A stretch of 64,000 nucleotides of DNA from Elusimicrobiota bacterium (GCA_016194705.1 JACQAZ010000004.1:1-64000), one strand, 5' to 3'; counted from the stretch's first letter, positions 51,122-62,333 are shown. Translations and numbers: made by a program. The notes: generated by a model from the letters alone, not told the origin.

Positions 51122-51732
51122 GAGACCACCTTGAACGAGCGGAGCAGCGACCACAAGACAAGCCAGGGCGACGCGGACAGGGAAAATTTGAGGCCGGTGC
51201 GCAGGAACGCCGGCGCGGCGAACCACAGGCTCAGCAGCGGCCCGCGCAGAGCCAGCGCGGCCGTCAGCAGCAGAAGCGTGGCGGCCGACTGCTTCAGGAG
51301 TTCGCGCGCGGCCAGGCTCAGCAGACGCGGCTCTTGGCCGGCCGAGAGGCGGCTCTCGACCGCAGCGCACAGCGCGGCGCGCCTGCGTCGCAGCAGGCTC
51401 TCGAGTTTGCAGTGCGCCCAGCCCGCGAAAAGGCCGGCGGGCAGGGCGAGCTCCGGCGCCACCGGAGCCGGTCCCAGCGACAAAAGAAGCGCGACGGCCA
51501 CCGCCGCGGTCGCATTGAGAGGAAGGTTGCCCCCGACGGGGAGCTCCTCGACGGTGAACAGCTCGCAAAGCACTCCAAGCCCGGCGCCCAGGGCCGGTTG
51601 GCCGAGCCAAAGGCCCAGGACCGGCCCCACGACGATCGGCCGCGAAAGCATGAACTGGCCCGCGGCCGAGGCATCGAGCTCGACGACGGCCGCACCCGCC
51701 GCGGCGCAGGCAAGGGCGTTCTCGGGACTCAC
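51118..51732 (-). CDS. PTS mannose-family EIIC (short)
   Basis: This 204-residue membrane protein of the mannose/sorbose EIIC family is several dozen residues shorter than many relatives. GQFMLSRPIVVGPVLGLWLG and ELFTVEELPVGGN are conserved, followed by hydrophobic helices. The GTG at 51732 overlaps the EIIB stop, and longer forms would lie in that gene. Whether it still transports sugar is unclear. Confidence 0.85.
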   Translation of the reverse strand: MSPENALACAAAGAAVVELDASAAGQFMLSRPIVVGPVLGLWLGQPALGAGLGVLCELFTVEELPVGGNLPLNATAAVAVALLLSLGPAPVAPELALPAGLFAGWAHCKLESLLRRRRAALCAAVESRLSAGQEPRLLSLAARELLKQSAATLLLLTAALALRGPLLSLWFAAPAFLRTGLKFSLSASPWLVLWSLLRSFKVVS

Positions 51733-52229
51733 GCCGGCTGCCCCGCGCCGATCATATCGAGAATGTCGAGCTCGCGCTCGCCGGGCAGGGCGCGCCCCTC
51801 GATCCTGACTCCGCGCCGGCAAATCTCGCGCAGGGCCCGCTTGTCGGCGTCGCTTAAAAAAATCGCCTTGCCCAGCTGGACGCGCCCCGCAGTGTGGTGA
51901 AGGCCGCCGACGTTGACGCGGTCGAAGGCGGCTCCGCGCTCGAGGAGCTCCAAGACCTCCTGCGGGCCCGGCGCCAGCACCAGCGTGCGCCGGGCGTAGT
52001 CTCCCTTGAGCGCCGCATGGCGCGCGGCGTCTGCGACCGGCATGACCTCCAGGCCGACCGCGTCGGGCAAGGCCAGCCGCATGAGTGTCTGCTGGGTCTC
52101 GTCGGCCGCGGCCGCATCCGAGGCCACGAGCACGAGCTCGGCGCGCAGGAAGGGGACCCAGCCGGCGACGACCTGGCCGTGGACCAGCCGGTCGTCGATG
52201 CGCACCAGGGATAGCGGCATCGCACTCAC
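51729..52229 (-). CDS. PTS mannose-family EIIB
   Basis: This 166-residue protein accepts phosphate from EIIA at His17 in RIDDRLVHGQV, the family signature. Typical features include ELVLVASDAAA and VNVGGLHH, the latter a common late motif. It overlaps EIIA by four bases and EIIC by a few. Confidence 0.93.
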   Translation of the reverse strand: MSAMPLSLVRIDDRLVHGQVVAGWVPFLRAELVLVASDAAAADETQQTLMRLALPDAVGLEVMPVADAARHAALKGDYARRTLVLAPGPQEVLELLERGAAFDRVNVGGLHHTAGRVQLGKAIFLSDADKRALREICRRGVRIEGRALPGERELDILDMIGAGQPA

Positions 52230-52648
52230 CGGGCCTTCGCCGCGCCCGAAAGAAACATCTTGCGGATGTCCCGCACCGCGCGCTGACCGTCGGCCATGAG
52301 CTTCTCGACGAGCTCTTGAAGCGGCATGTCGGCGCGATGGCTGAAGGCGCAGACCAGCATGTTGAGATTGACCCCGCTGATCATCTCGGCGTTGGGCTCG
52401 TCTTTGATGAGAGGGAAAGACAGGTTGCTCGGCGTGCCTCCCGGCATGTCGGTCAGCAGAATGAGGCCGTCGGGGCCGCGCAGCTCCTTGACGGCCTTGG
52501 CGATGCGCTCACGGATCTCGGGCACTGACAGGCGCGAGGAAATCGAGATCGCCCGCAGGCCCGCGATCTGTTGGCCTACGATTGACTCCGCTGCCTCGAC
52601 CAGATAAGCTCCGAACTCGCCGTGGGTGACGATGATGAAGTTGATCAC
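52226..52648 (-). CDS. PTS mannose-family EIIA
   Basis: This 140-residue protein has the phospho-accepting His9 in INFIIVTHGEFG, and LILLTDMPGGTPSN at its middle. It passes phosphate from HPr to EIIB. It overlaps the end of rapZ by four bases and starts EIIB four bases before its own end. Confidence 0.95.
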   Translation of the reverse strand: MINFIIVTHGEFGAYLVEAAESIVGQQIAGLRAISISSRLSVPEIRERIAKAVKELRGPDGLILLTDMPGGTPSNLSFPLIKDEPNAEMISGVNLNMLVCAFSHRADMPLQELVEKLMADGQRAVRDIRKMFLSGAAKAR

Positions 52649-53505
52649 GAATGGGCCACATCCCTGTGAAACTCCTGGACCGGGTGCCCGCTGCCCCGCA
52701 GGTGGTTGGCGAGAAAATGGGTTATGGTTACGCTGCGGTGCCGGCCCCCGGTGCAGCCGATCGCAATCGTCAGGTAGGACTTTCCCTCGCGCACATAATG
52801 CGGCAGCAGGCCCGTGATGAGCTTGACGTAGCCCCTAAGGAACCTGCGGGTCGCGGGCTGGGACATGACGAAGCCCTGGACGCCCTTGTGCAGGCCCGTG
52901 AGCTTGCGCAGCCGGGTCACATAATTGGGGTTGGGCAGGAACCGGACATCCATGACGATGTCGGCATCCAGGGGAATGCCGTACTTGTAGCCGAAGGAGA
53001 CGATAGAGAGCGTCATCTCGCGGGTCCTTGTCAAGCCGAGGGTCTGCGAGATGGCCTCTTTGAGCTCGCCCAACGTCATCGCGGTCGAATCGATGACCTT
53101 GTCGGCGATCTCCTTGATCGGCAGAAGCCTGCGGCGTTCTTCCTTGATCGCGTCGGCGATCTTCAAGCCCAAGGGATGCCGGTGGCGCGTCTCCGAGAAG
53201 CGGTGGATGACGGCCGCGTCCGAGGCGTCGAGGAAGAGCACGCGCGCGTCGATGCCGCGCTCTTCGATGCGCTTGAGCACGGTCGGCAGGCCCGCCAGCA
53301 GCTTGCCTTCCCGGATGTCCATCCCCAAGGCGACGCGGCGATGACGCGACCGGATCAGCAGGTCGGCGAAATGGTCCAAGAGGGCCACGGGCAGGTTGTC
53401 GACGCAAAAGAAGCCGAAGTCCTCGAAGCACTTGAGGGCCTGGCTCTTGCCGGCCCCCGAGATTCCGGAGATGATGAAGACCTTCCGATCGACGACCCCG
53501 CTCAT
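52645..53505 (-). CDS. rapZ: RapZ nucleotide-binding / RNase adapter protein
   Basis: This 286-residue P-loop protein (GISGAGKS, residues 14-21) has the C-terminal signature CTGGRHRSV. In E. coli RapZ senses cell-wall sugar levels and controls small RNAs; elsewhere it is linked to PTS genes. The ATG at 53505 overlaps the hprK stop by four bases, and codons before it belong to hprK. The pairing with hprK is common in this type of operon. Confidence 0.96.
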   Translation of the reverse strand: MSGVVDRKVFIISGISGAGKSQALKCFEDFGFFCVDNLPVALLDHFADLLIRSRHRRVALGMDIREGKLLAGLPTVLKRIEERGIDARVLFLDASDAAVIHRFSETRHRHPLGLKIADAIKEERRRLLPIKEIADKVIDSTAMTLGELKEAISQTLGLTRTREMTLSIVSFGYKYGIPLDADIVMDVRFLPNPNYVTRLRKLTGLHKGVQGFVMSQPATRRFLRGYVKLITGLLPHYVREGKSYLTIAIGCTGGRHRSVTITHFLANHLRGSGHPVQEFHRDVAHS

Positions 53506-54440
53506 TTGACCTTCATTCGGTCGATGAGCTTTTGATTGAACGACTCGGCGGAGAAATAGCCTTTGGAGCGCAGCCGTTGATTGAGCGCGGCGACCTCGAT
53601 GAGCACGGCGAGATTCCGTCCGGGGCTGACGGGGATGCGGATCTGGGGGATGGCGACGTCGAGGATGGTCGTGTGCGGGGCCTCGAGGCCGGTGCGCTCG
53701 TACTGCGTCGCGGCGTTCCACGACTCCAGGCGGATGGCCAGCTCGACGCGGGTGCGGTCGAGGATCGAACCGATCCCAAAAAGCAGTTTGACGTCGATGA
53801 CTCCCAGGCCGCGGACCTCCATGTAGTGCTTGAGCGGTTCCGGGCAATAGCCGCGCAATATGCCGCCGCGGCGGTGCTGAATCTCGACTGCGTCGTCGGC
53901 GACGAGGATGTGCCCGCGCTTCAAAAGCTCGAGGGCGCATTCGGACTTGCCGATGCCCGCCTCGCCCTGGATCAGCACGCCTAATCCGTAGACGTCGACG
54001 AGCACGCCATGAAGCGTCGTCCGCGGGGCCAGGCGGGACTCGAGGAACTCGTTGAGCTCTCCGACAAGGGTCGCCGTGTCGAGTTTGGAGCGCAGCAAGG
54101 GCACGCCGTTCTTGCGGCAGGCGGCCATCAGGGCCGTCGGCGTCTTCATCTTCGCGTTGTGCGACAAGATCAGGCAGGGAAGGCCCGCAAACGAGAGCAT
54201 CGTGGCCAGCGACTCGGTCAGCTCCTTTGGGGGGGCCTTGGCGCAATAGGCCTGCTCGCCGACGCCGATGATCTGGATGCGCTCGGCGCGGAAGCCCTCG
54301 GAGAACCCGATGAGCGCCAGGCCCGGGCGGTTGAGCTCGGAGACCCTGACCTCGCGCGCGAGGCTCTTTTCTCCGGTGATCAGCTCGAGTTTGAGCTGCT
54401 CTCCTTGCTCCTTGAGCAGGCTGGCGACGGTCAAAGCCAC
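53502..54440 (-). CDS. hprK: HPr kinase/phosphorylase
   Basis: This 312-residue protein phosphorylates HPr on Ser46 in an energy-dependent way. The N-terminal half is typical, His144 is in TTLHGVLVDVYG, and the Walker A is GEAGIGKSE (159-167). RGHILVADD and the C-terminal MEVRGLGVIDV signature are intact. It lies between hpf and rapZ. In Gram-negative bacteria this enzyme often regulates through PTS proteins rather than CcpA. Confidence 0.96.
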   Translation of the reverse strand: MALTVASLLKEQGEQLKLELITGEKSLAREVRVSELNRPGLALIGFSEGFRAERIQIIGVGEQAYCAKAPPKELTESLATMLSFAGLPCLILSHNAKMKTPTALMAACRKNGVPLLRSKLDTATLVGELNEFLESRLAPRTTLHGVLVDVYGLGVLIQGEAGIGKSECALELLKRGHILVADDAVEIQHRRGGILRGYCPEPLKHYMEVRGLGVIDVKLLFGIGSILDRTRVELAIRLESWNAATQYERTGLEAPHTTILDVAIPQIRIPVSPGRNLAVLIEVAALNQRLRSKGYFSAESFNQKLIDRMKVK

Positions 54441-54452
54441 GGGGGCTTGCCC

Positions 54453-54989
54453 TTAGCGGCCGCTCTTCTTGACCGGCTGGAGGATCTTGTAGATCTCATC
54501 GGTGCCGCGGTAGACGAGATGGATCTGCTGGGACGCGCGGTCCTGGAACAAGCGGAAGGTGTGCCCCAGCCGCTCCATTTCCTCGACGGCCTCCTCCGCG
54601 GTCATCGGGGCCACCGGCTGCTTGATGACGTCGATGCGCAGCGCCGCGTGGGCCGGAACCGGCACGGCGGCCTCGACCTCGCCCGAGGAGGGCCTGCCTT
54701 TGTAGCGGCTCTTCAGGCGTTCCTTGAACTTCTTGAGCTGTGCGTCGATCTTGTCGGAGGCCAGGTCGACGGCGGAGTACAAGTCGGCGGCGACCGCCAG
54801 CGCCCGGAAGGTCTGTCCCGGGGCGTGGATCACGATCTCCGCGTTGTGGGCGCGCTTCTCGATGAACAGGAAGCATTGCCCCCAAACGATATGGTCGAAA
54901 TACTTCTGGGCCTTCTCGACTTTCTCTTGGACGTAGCTCCGGATGGCCGGGGTCACCTTGAGCTGCTTGGCTGTCAATTGAATTTCCAT
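54453..54989 (-). CDS. hpf: Long-form ribosome hibernation promoting factor
   Basis: This 178-residue protein has an N-terminal HPF/RaiA domain (MEIQLTAKQLKVTPAIRSYVQEK, QTFRALAVAADLYSAVDLASDKI in part). A linker and a C-terminal domain (EEMERLGHTFRLFQD, YRGTDEIYKIL) follow, the long form that can dimerise 70S ribosomes. ATG 54989 is chosen for its family N-terminus. It is the first gene of the PTS/hprK operon; the region before it (54990-55129) has no clear promoter I would stand by. Confidence 0.94.
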   Translation of the reverse strand: MEIQLTAKQLKVTPAIRSYVQEKVEKAQKYFDHIVWGQCFLFIEKRAHNAEIVIHAPGQTFRALAVAADLYSAVDLASDKIDAQLKKFKERLKSRYKGRPSSGEVEAAVPVPAHAALRIDVIKQPVAPMTAEEAVEEMERLGHTFRLFQDRASQQIHLVYRGTDEIYKILQPVKKSGR

Positions 54990-55129
54990 GTCGTTGTCCG
55001 CATCCGCGGGAAAGCTCCTTGGGACCAAATTGAAGCACTTTGGGATAGGGGTGTCAATTTGGGCGGTCCCGCACGCCTTTACCATATAGACGCGCGGTCC
55101 ATCCGCGCTTTCTGCGGCCTCGCGACGCG
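54990..55129. other. Intergenic region between hpf and the dnaA promoter
   Basis: No gene seen. This part of the 322-base gap before dnaA should hold the hpf promoter. The minus strand has TATATG near 55087-55082, but without a clear -35. The divergent dnaA promoter is just to the right. GC-rich inverted segments occur near 55090-55125. Confidence 0.4.
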
Positions 55130-55158
55130 TTGACTCGAGCCGACAAATTAGGTACTAT
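55130..55158 (+). promoter_or_regulatory. dnaA promoter
   Basis: TTGACT (55130-55135), an exact 17-base spacer and TACTAT (55153-55158). The predicted start near 55165 gives a leader of about 147 bases containing the AT-rich stretch and DnaA boxes before GTG 55312. It is the point where the direction of transcription switches in this window. Confidence 0.8.
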
Positions 55159-55239
55159 GCGGGAAGTTCGTCGGGGCCCGCGGGCCGCTTAACAAAGATT
55201 TCATTTCACCGTCGCAAGCGTCGCCCGCAGCCCTCCGCC

Positions 55240-55319
55240 GATCATTAAGAAGTACTTGTTTTATAAAATAAATTTGCCATCTTCTTGGTTATACACACCT
55301 GTGGACAGCCTGTGAACAA
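55240..55319. other. Candidate origin of replication (oriC): AT-rich stretch plus phased DnaA boxes
   Basis: An AT-rich segment (TTGTTTTATAAAATAAATTT, about 55257-55275) is followed by three DnaA boxes. The first, TTATACACA (55289-55297), is a full match to TTATNCACA. The second is CTGTCCACA (minus, 55308-55300) and the third TTGTTCACA (minus, 55319-55311). Their starts are 55289, 55300 and 55311, exactly 11 bp apart. The dnaA GTG start (55312) is inside the third. On the minus strand CC-AAGAAG lies between the first box and the AT-rich part, like a short DnaA-trio. More boxes lie downstream of dnaA. Confidence 0.75.
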
Positions 55320-56664
55320 CCTTTCCGCCCAAGACCTCTGGGCGCGGGCCGTCGACAAGCTGCGCGGCGAGATCGGAGAGGAGCACGCCGAGCTCTGGCT
55401 GCGGCCAGTCGAGGCGTTGCGCCTGGAGGGGCAAATCCTGCTCGTGCGGGTCCCCAACAAGTACTTCGCCGACGGGATCAAGAAGAATTTTCAGAAGCGT
55501 TTGGCCCTCGTGTTCAAGGACATCGCCGGCCGCGAGATCGGGCTCGACTACGAAGTCTCCCGCGATCTCAAGAACATTCTGCCCGTCAACGATCCCATCT
55601 CGGAGCCCGCCCCGCAGTCGGACTTCCCCTTAAGCGAGCTCAACCCCCGCTATACCTTCGGCTCCTTCGTGATCGGCGACTCCAACCGCTTCGCGGCGGC
55701 CACCGCCGAGGCCGTCTCGAAGAGCCCGGGCACGCAGTACAACCCTTATTTCATCTACGGCGGAGTGGGCCTTGGCAAGACGCATCTGATGCACGCCATC
55801 GGCAACGAGATGCGGCGCCTGCATCCCCGCGCGCGGGTGCTCTACACGACGAGCGAGCAGTTCGTCAACGAGTACATCAACTGCATCCAGCACAACCGGC
55901 CCGACGATTTCCGCGCGAAGTACCGCAATCTCGACTGCCTGCTCATCGACGACATCCAGTTCCTGATCGGGAAAGACCGCAGCGAGCAGGAATTCTTCCA
56001 CACCTTCAACGCGCTTTTCGCCGCCAAGAAGCAGGTCGTGATCTCATCCGACCGCTCGCCCAAGGAAATGTCTCCCTCCGAGCAGCGCCTGATCTCCCGC
56101 TTCGAGTGGGGCGTGGTGGCCGACATCAAGGCCCCCGACCTCGAGACCCGCATCGCGATCCTGCGCAAGAAGGCCGACACCGAGGGCTTCTACGTCCCGG
56201 ACGACGTCATCCTCTTCGTGGCCTCCAACGTCAAGACCAACATCCGGGCGCTGGAGGGCTCGCTGATTCGGCTCAAGGCCTTCGCGTCCATGACCGGGAG
56301 CTCTCTGACCGTCGACGACGCCAAGGACATCCTCAAGGACTCCCTTTCGAGCGAGAACTCCTCCCCGGTGCGCGTGGAGACGATCCAGCGGGTCGTCGCT
56401 TACAAATATTCGGTCGAGGTTAAAGACCTTAAGGGCCATCAAAGGACCGCGAGCATCTCCCTGCCGCGCCAGGTCGCGATGTATTTGGCCTGCGTCATGA
56501 CCGACATGTCTTTGAAGGAGATCGGACGAGCCTTCGGCGGGAAGGATCACACGACGGTCCTCCATGGGCGCGAGAAGATACGCAAAGAGATCGAGAAGGA
56601 TCCGTTCTTTCTCGAGCTGGTCAACAAGCTCCAGTCGGACATTAAGGCTGTGGAGAATCGGTGA
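55312..56664 (+). CDS. dnaA: Chromosomal replication initiator DnaA
   Basis: This 450-residue initiator is of standard length. NLSAQDLWARAVDKLRGEI is domain I; the Walker A is GGVGLGKTHLMHAIG and the Walker B is IDDIQFL. Domain IV has the DNA-binding signature SLKEIGRAFGGKDHTTVLH. It binds DnaA boxes to open the origin. GTG 55312 is chosen over upstream TTG 55285 because it gives the family's N-terminus and lies within the DnaA box cluster, suggesting autoregulation. Confidence 0.97.
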   Translation: MNNLSAQDLWARAVDKLRGEIGEEHAELWLRPVEALRLEGQILLVRVPNKYFADGIKKNFQKRLALVFKDIAGREIGLDYEVSRDLKNILPVNDPISEPAPQSDFPLSELNPRYTFGSFVIGDSNRFAAATAEAVSKSPGTQYNPYFIYGGVGLGKTHLMHAIGNEMRRLHPRARVLYTTSEQFVNEYINCIQHNRPDDFRAKYRNLDCLLIDDIQFLIGKDRSEQEFFHTFNALFAAKKQVVISSDRSPKEMSPSEQRLISRFEWGVVADIKAPDLETRIAILRKKADTEGFYVPDDVILFVASNVKTNIRALEGSLIRLKAFASMTGSSLTVDDAKDILKDSLSSENSSPVRVETIQRVVAYKYSVEVKDLKGHQRTASISLPRQVAMYLACVMTDMSLKEIGRAFGGKDHTTVLHGREKIRKEIEKDPFFLELVNKLQSDIKAVENR

Positions 56665-56735
56665 GAAATCAGCCTAAACTGTGGACGATTTTGCGCGCCG
56701 TGGACGGCGTGGATGGTTCCAAGGAGTTATCCCCA
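56649..56735. other. Further DnaA-box-like sites between dnaA and dnaN
   Basis: TTCTCCACA (minus, 56657-56649, one mismatch to TTATNCACA), TCGTCCACA (minus, 56688-56680, two mismatches) and TTATCCCCA (plus, 56727-56735, one mismatch). They lie at the dnaA end and in the 144-base gap before dnaN, so the origin may be bipartite or these may control dnaN. Confidence 0.5.
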
Positions 56736-56808
56736 GCCGCCGGCGCCCTTCCCCCGACGGGAAGTCTTAATATCCACCTTTCATGACCATTGAATAGGAT
56801 GAGGATGA

Positions 56809-57927
56809 ATGATGAAAATACACTGCAGTAAAGAAGAATTGGCTCAGGGAGTCCAAACGATTCAATCGGCGCTCTCCAGCCGAACGACCCTGCCGATCCT
56901 CCTAAATTTCCTATTAGAGACCGAAAGCTTGAAGGTTAAAGTCGTCTCGACCGACCTTGAGATGGGCGTCAAGCATTATATCGGCGCCGAGGTGGAGAGC
57001 GACGGCTCGATAACGATTCCCGCTAAAAAATTTTCCGACATTCTCCACAGCCTGCCCGACGGACAGGACGTCGAGTTGTCGGTTGACGCCGGAGGAAAGG
57101 TCCAACTGCGCTGTGGACGCTCACGCTTCGGCATCATCGGGGCGCCCAAGTCGGAGTATCCAATGCTCCCTGAGTTTAACAAACAGAACGCCTTTGAGAT
57201 CTCGGCGGGGATCATCGGGGAGATGGTCCGCAAGACGATATTCTCGGCGTCGACCGACGAGACCCGGCATGTGCTTAATGGGGTCTTTTGGTCGGCCAAG
57301 AAGGGAGTCCTTGAAATGGTCGCGACCGACGGCCGCCGCCTGGCGGTCATCTCTCAAAAGGCGGCCCCCAAAGAAAAAGACTTCCATGTGATCGTGCCGA
57401 CGAAGATCCTTTCGGAGTTTTTGCGCCTGCTGGGGCACCACGACGTAAAGCCGAACTCGACGGAGAAGCTGCTCGTGGGCGTCACCGAGAATCAGATAGC
57501 GTTCCAATTCAAGGACACGACCCTGCTCTCGCGCCTTGTGGGCGGGAGTTTCCCCCACTACGAGCAGGTCATCCCAAGCAAGAAGGACATCTCGGTGATC
57601 GTCGACACCGCAGAGCTTTTGGCCGTGACCAAACGGGCTTCGCTGTGCGCCATGGACCGCGGCGGCTCTGTCAAGTACAGCCTGTCCAAGGGCTCGCTGC
57701 AGGTCGCGGCCTCGAGCCAGAATCTTGAATTCTCGGACGAGCTGTCGGTGGAATGCTCCACGGACGATTTCCACGTCGCCTTCAATCCTCAGTTCGTCGT
57801 GGACGCCCTCAAACACATTGATTCCGAGAAGACGGCCATTGGGCTGACCACGCCGGTCAACCCGGCGCTTTTCGAACCCGTGGAGCAGGCGGAATACCGT
57901 TTCGTCGTCATGCCGATGAGGATTTGA
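56809..57927 (+). CDS. dnaN: DNA polymerase III beta subunit (sliding clamp)
   Basis: This 372-residue clamp encircles DNA and holds polymerase. MKIHCSKEELAQGVQTIQSAL at the start and AEYRFVVMPMRI at the end are typical, with ATDGRRLAV in the middle. Codon 1 is ATG 56809; the second ATG (56812) is an alternative that would lose one residue. Its stop overlaps the dciA ATG by one base (TGATG). Confidence 0.97.
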   Translation: MMKIHCSKEELAQGVQTIQSALSSRTTLPILLNFLLETESLKVKVVSTDLEMGVKHYIGAEVESDGSITIPAKKFSDILHSLPDGQDVELSVDAGGKVQLRCGRSRFGIIGAPKSEYPMLPEFNKQNAFEISAGIIGEMVRKTIFSASTDETRHVLNGVFWSAKKGVLEMVATDGRRLAVISQKAAPKEKDFHVIVPTKILSEFLRLLGHHDVKPNSTEKLLVGVTENQIAFQFKDTTLLSRLVGGSFPHYEQVIPSKKDISVIVDTAELLAVTKRASLCAMDRGGSVKYSLSKGSLQVAASSQNLEFSDELSVECSTDDFHVAFNPQFVVDALKHIDSEKTAIGLTTPVNPALFEPVEQAEYRFVVMPMRI

Positions 57928-58238
57928 TGCCTCCGCCCAGGATCCGGACGCCCAGGGGACAATGGTCCTCCGCGGGCGAGTTGATCTCCGCCTTCAAAGC
58001 CAGGGCCGGGATGCAGCCCGACAAGATCGCGATCTTGAACGCGGTCTGGGAGCGCGAACTCGGCCATTTTTCAAGACAGTGGTCGCTGATCGGCGTCAGG
58101 CGCGGGGTCCTCTTCGTGCGGCCGCGCTCGGCGGCGGCCGCGCAGGAACTGCATCTGCGGTCGGTCGGGATCGTTCGAAGCCTCAACAAGCACTTCCAGC
58201 GGCCCTGGATCAAGGCGGTCAAGGCGTCGTTGGGATGA
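57927..58238 (+). CDS. dciA: DUF721 / DciA-like helicase loader
   Basis: This 103-residue protein has the DUF721 core (IAILNAVWERELGHFSRQWSLIG, RGVLFVRPRSAAAAQELHLR, in parts). DciA proteins load the replicative helicase in most bacteria lacking DnaC, and this position beside dnaN and gyrB is common. It is coupled to dnaN and ends nine bases before gyrB. Confidence 0.88.
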   Translation: MPPPRIRTPRGQWSSAGELISAFKARAGMQPDKIAILNAVWERELGHFSRQWSLIGVRRGVLFVRPRSAAAAQELHLRSVGIVRSLNKHFQRPWIKAVKASLG

Positions 58239-60953
<2,715 letters not shown>

Positions 60954-60960
60954 GGGCGGC

Positions 60961-61482
60961 ATGAAAACGAAGATTCTAGCCGCGCTCTTGATCGTCTGGG
61001 CTCCGCTCATTTTGCCGGCGCAGAACGAGGGCCTCCTGCAGGGCGCCAAGGACCAGCAAGCCAAGGACCTCCGGACCCAGAAGGATTCTTCCGCCCGGGC
61101 GGAGCTCTTGAAGAGCCGCACCAAGGACTTGGCCAAGGTGCTGGACAAGGTCGTCTCCGAGCTCGAAGCGAAGGGCTTTTCGTTCGAGAGGGTCCAAGGC
61201 GACAACGACTGGAACCCCGTGGCGGAGATCGGCAGCAAGGTGGCCTTGCAACGCCACAAGAAGCCGCCCAAGGTCATTCTCAAGCCGAAGGCGGGCGCGC
61301 GCATCTACGCTGAGCTTTCGTGGTCCTGCGGCCAGACTCCGTGCTGGGAGTACGCGGTCAAAGTCGAAGGCGCATCCGCTCAGAAGAGCGTTCCGGGAGG
61401 CGACCTGCGCAAGGACGACTCATTGGCGAGGCTCGCGCCGAAGCTCAGGCAGGCGGTGCTCGCCTTGATCGCGAAAAAATGA
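60961..61482 (+). CDS. Exported protein of unknown function between gyrB and gyrA
   Basis: This 173-residue protein has a signal peptide (KILAALLIVWAPLILPAQN). A helical Lys/Glu-rich part (SRTKDLAKVLDKVVSELEAKG) and a beta-rich part with two Cys (WSCGQTPCWEYAV) follow. No family recognised. It starts seven bases after gyrB and one base before the next gene, so it is probably co-transcribed with gyrase. Confidence 0.75.
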   Translation: MKTKILAALLIVWAPLILPAQNEGLLQGAKDQQAKDLRTQKDSSARAELLKSRTKDLAKVLDKVVSELEAKGFSFERVQGDNDWNPVAEIGSKVALQRHKKPPKVILKPKAGARIYAELSWSCGQTPCWEYAVKVEGASAQKSVPGGDLRKDDSLARLAPKLRQAVLALIAKK

Positions 61483-61483
61483 G

Positions 61484-62293
61484 ATGAGAGCGATCGCGGG
61501 AGCGCTCCTTGTTCTTGTTCTTGTTGCGGCGGGGATGGCGCGTCCCGCCCGGTGCGAGATTTTTCATATGAAGGACGGCGGCCGGTTCGAGGGCACGATC
61601 ATGGCGGTCAAGGCCGACGACCTGGAGGTTTCCATCGCGGGCAGGACTTTGGTCATCCGCAAAGACAGCATCGGCTGGATCGACTACGAGCCGGAATGGG
61701 ACGGCAAAACATCGAGGAAGGGCGAGCTGGTGCTCAAGGCGGGCATCGGCGCCGCACTTCCCCTGCCGGCCTATGCCTTCAACAACATCGCAAGACCGGG
61801 CCTCGCCAGCGACGTCGAGTTCCTGATCAACGTCGAGCCGAGCTGGGCCTTCGGCTTTCGCACCGACGCCTTCGCCTACACGACGGCCTACCCCCAGAGT
61901 GAGACGGCCGTGGGAAAGGCCCAGGTCAACGGCGGAGACCTTCTCTTCGAGGGCCGCTGGCTGGCCCTTCCTGAGCGCAAGCTCAGCCCATTCCTCGTCG
62001 GCGGGCTCGGCGTCAACACGTATACCGAAGAGTTCGAGCTCGCCCCCAAGCCCGGGTTCAAATGGCTCGACACCGGAACCCGCGAGACCCGCGAGCTCGA
62101 GGATACCTCCGTGGGCATGGCCGCCATGCTGGGCGTTGGCGCGCAGTACCTGATATCCAGGCACTACGTCGCCGACGTCGAGGCCGCCTGGCACTGGTGG
62201 CGCATCGATTCCGACAAGTTTTCGAATTTCATGCAGCAGTCGAGCTTCGCCCAGGCTGTGTCGCTGATGGCCAGGCTCGGCTGGAGGTTTTGA
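61484..62293 (+). CDS. Predicted outer-membrane beta-barrel protein with N-terminal Sm-like segment
   Basis: This 269-residue protein has a signal peptide (IAGALLVLVLVAAGMARPARC). A short beta segment typical of small Sm-like 'DGxxxxGxI' domains follows (FHMKDGGRFEGTIMAVKADD). The rest alternates polar and aromatic strands and ends in Phe (LMARLGWRF), as in barrel proteins recognised by the BAM machinery. No specific homolog recognised. It overlaps nothing, ends 40 bases before gyrA and shares the gyr transcript. Confidence 0.75.
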   Translation: MRAIAGALLVLVLVAAGMARPARCEIFHMKDGGRFEGTIMAVKADDLEVSIAGRTLVIRKDSIGWIDYEPEWDGKTSRKGELVLKAGIGAALPLPAYAFNNIARPGLASDVEFLINVEPSWAFGFRTDAFAYTTAYPQSETAVGKAQVNGGDLLFEGRWLALPERKLSPFLVGGLGVNTYTEEFELAPKPGFKWLDTGTRETRELEDTSVGMAAMLGVGAQYLISRHYVADVEAAWHWWRIDSDKFSNFMQQSSFAQAVSLMARLGWRF

Positions 62294-62333
62294 GACTTGA
62301 GGTCCAGGCCGTCGACAACGGAGAGAGAACGCG

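Noticed and set aside
54990..55085. N-terminal extension of hpf
   Set aside because: The extra residues are not like HPF and run into the divergent control region; ATG 54989 gives the normal start.
55285..55311. Earlier TTG start of dnaA
   Set aside because: It adds residues not seen in DnaA; GTG 55312 gives the standard N-terminus.
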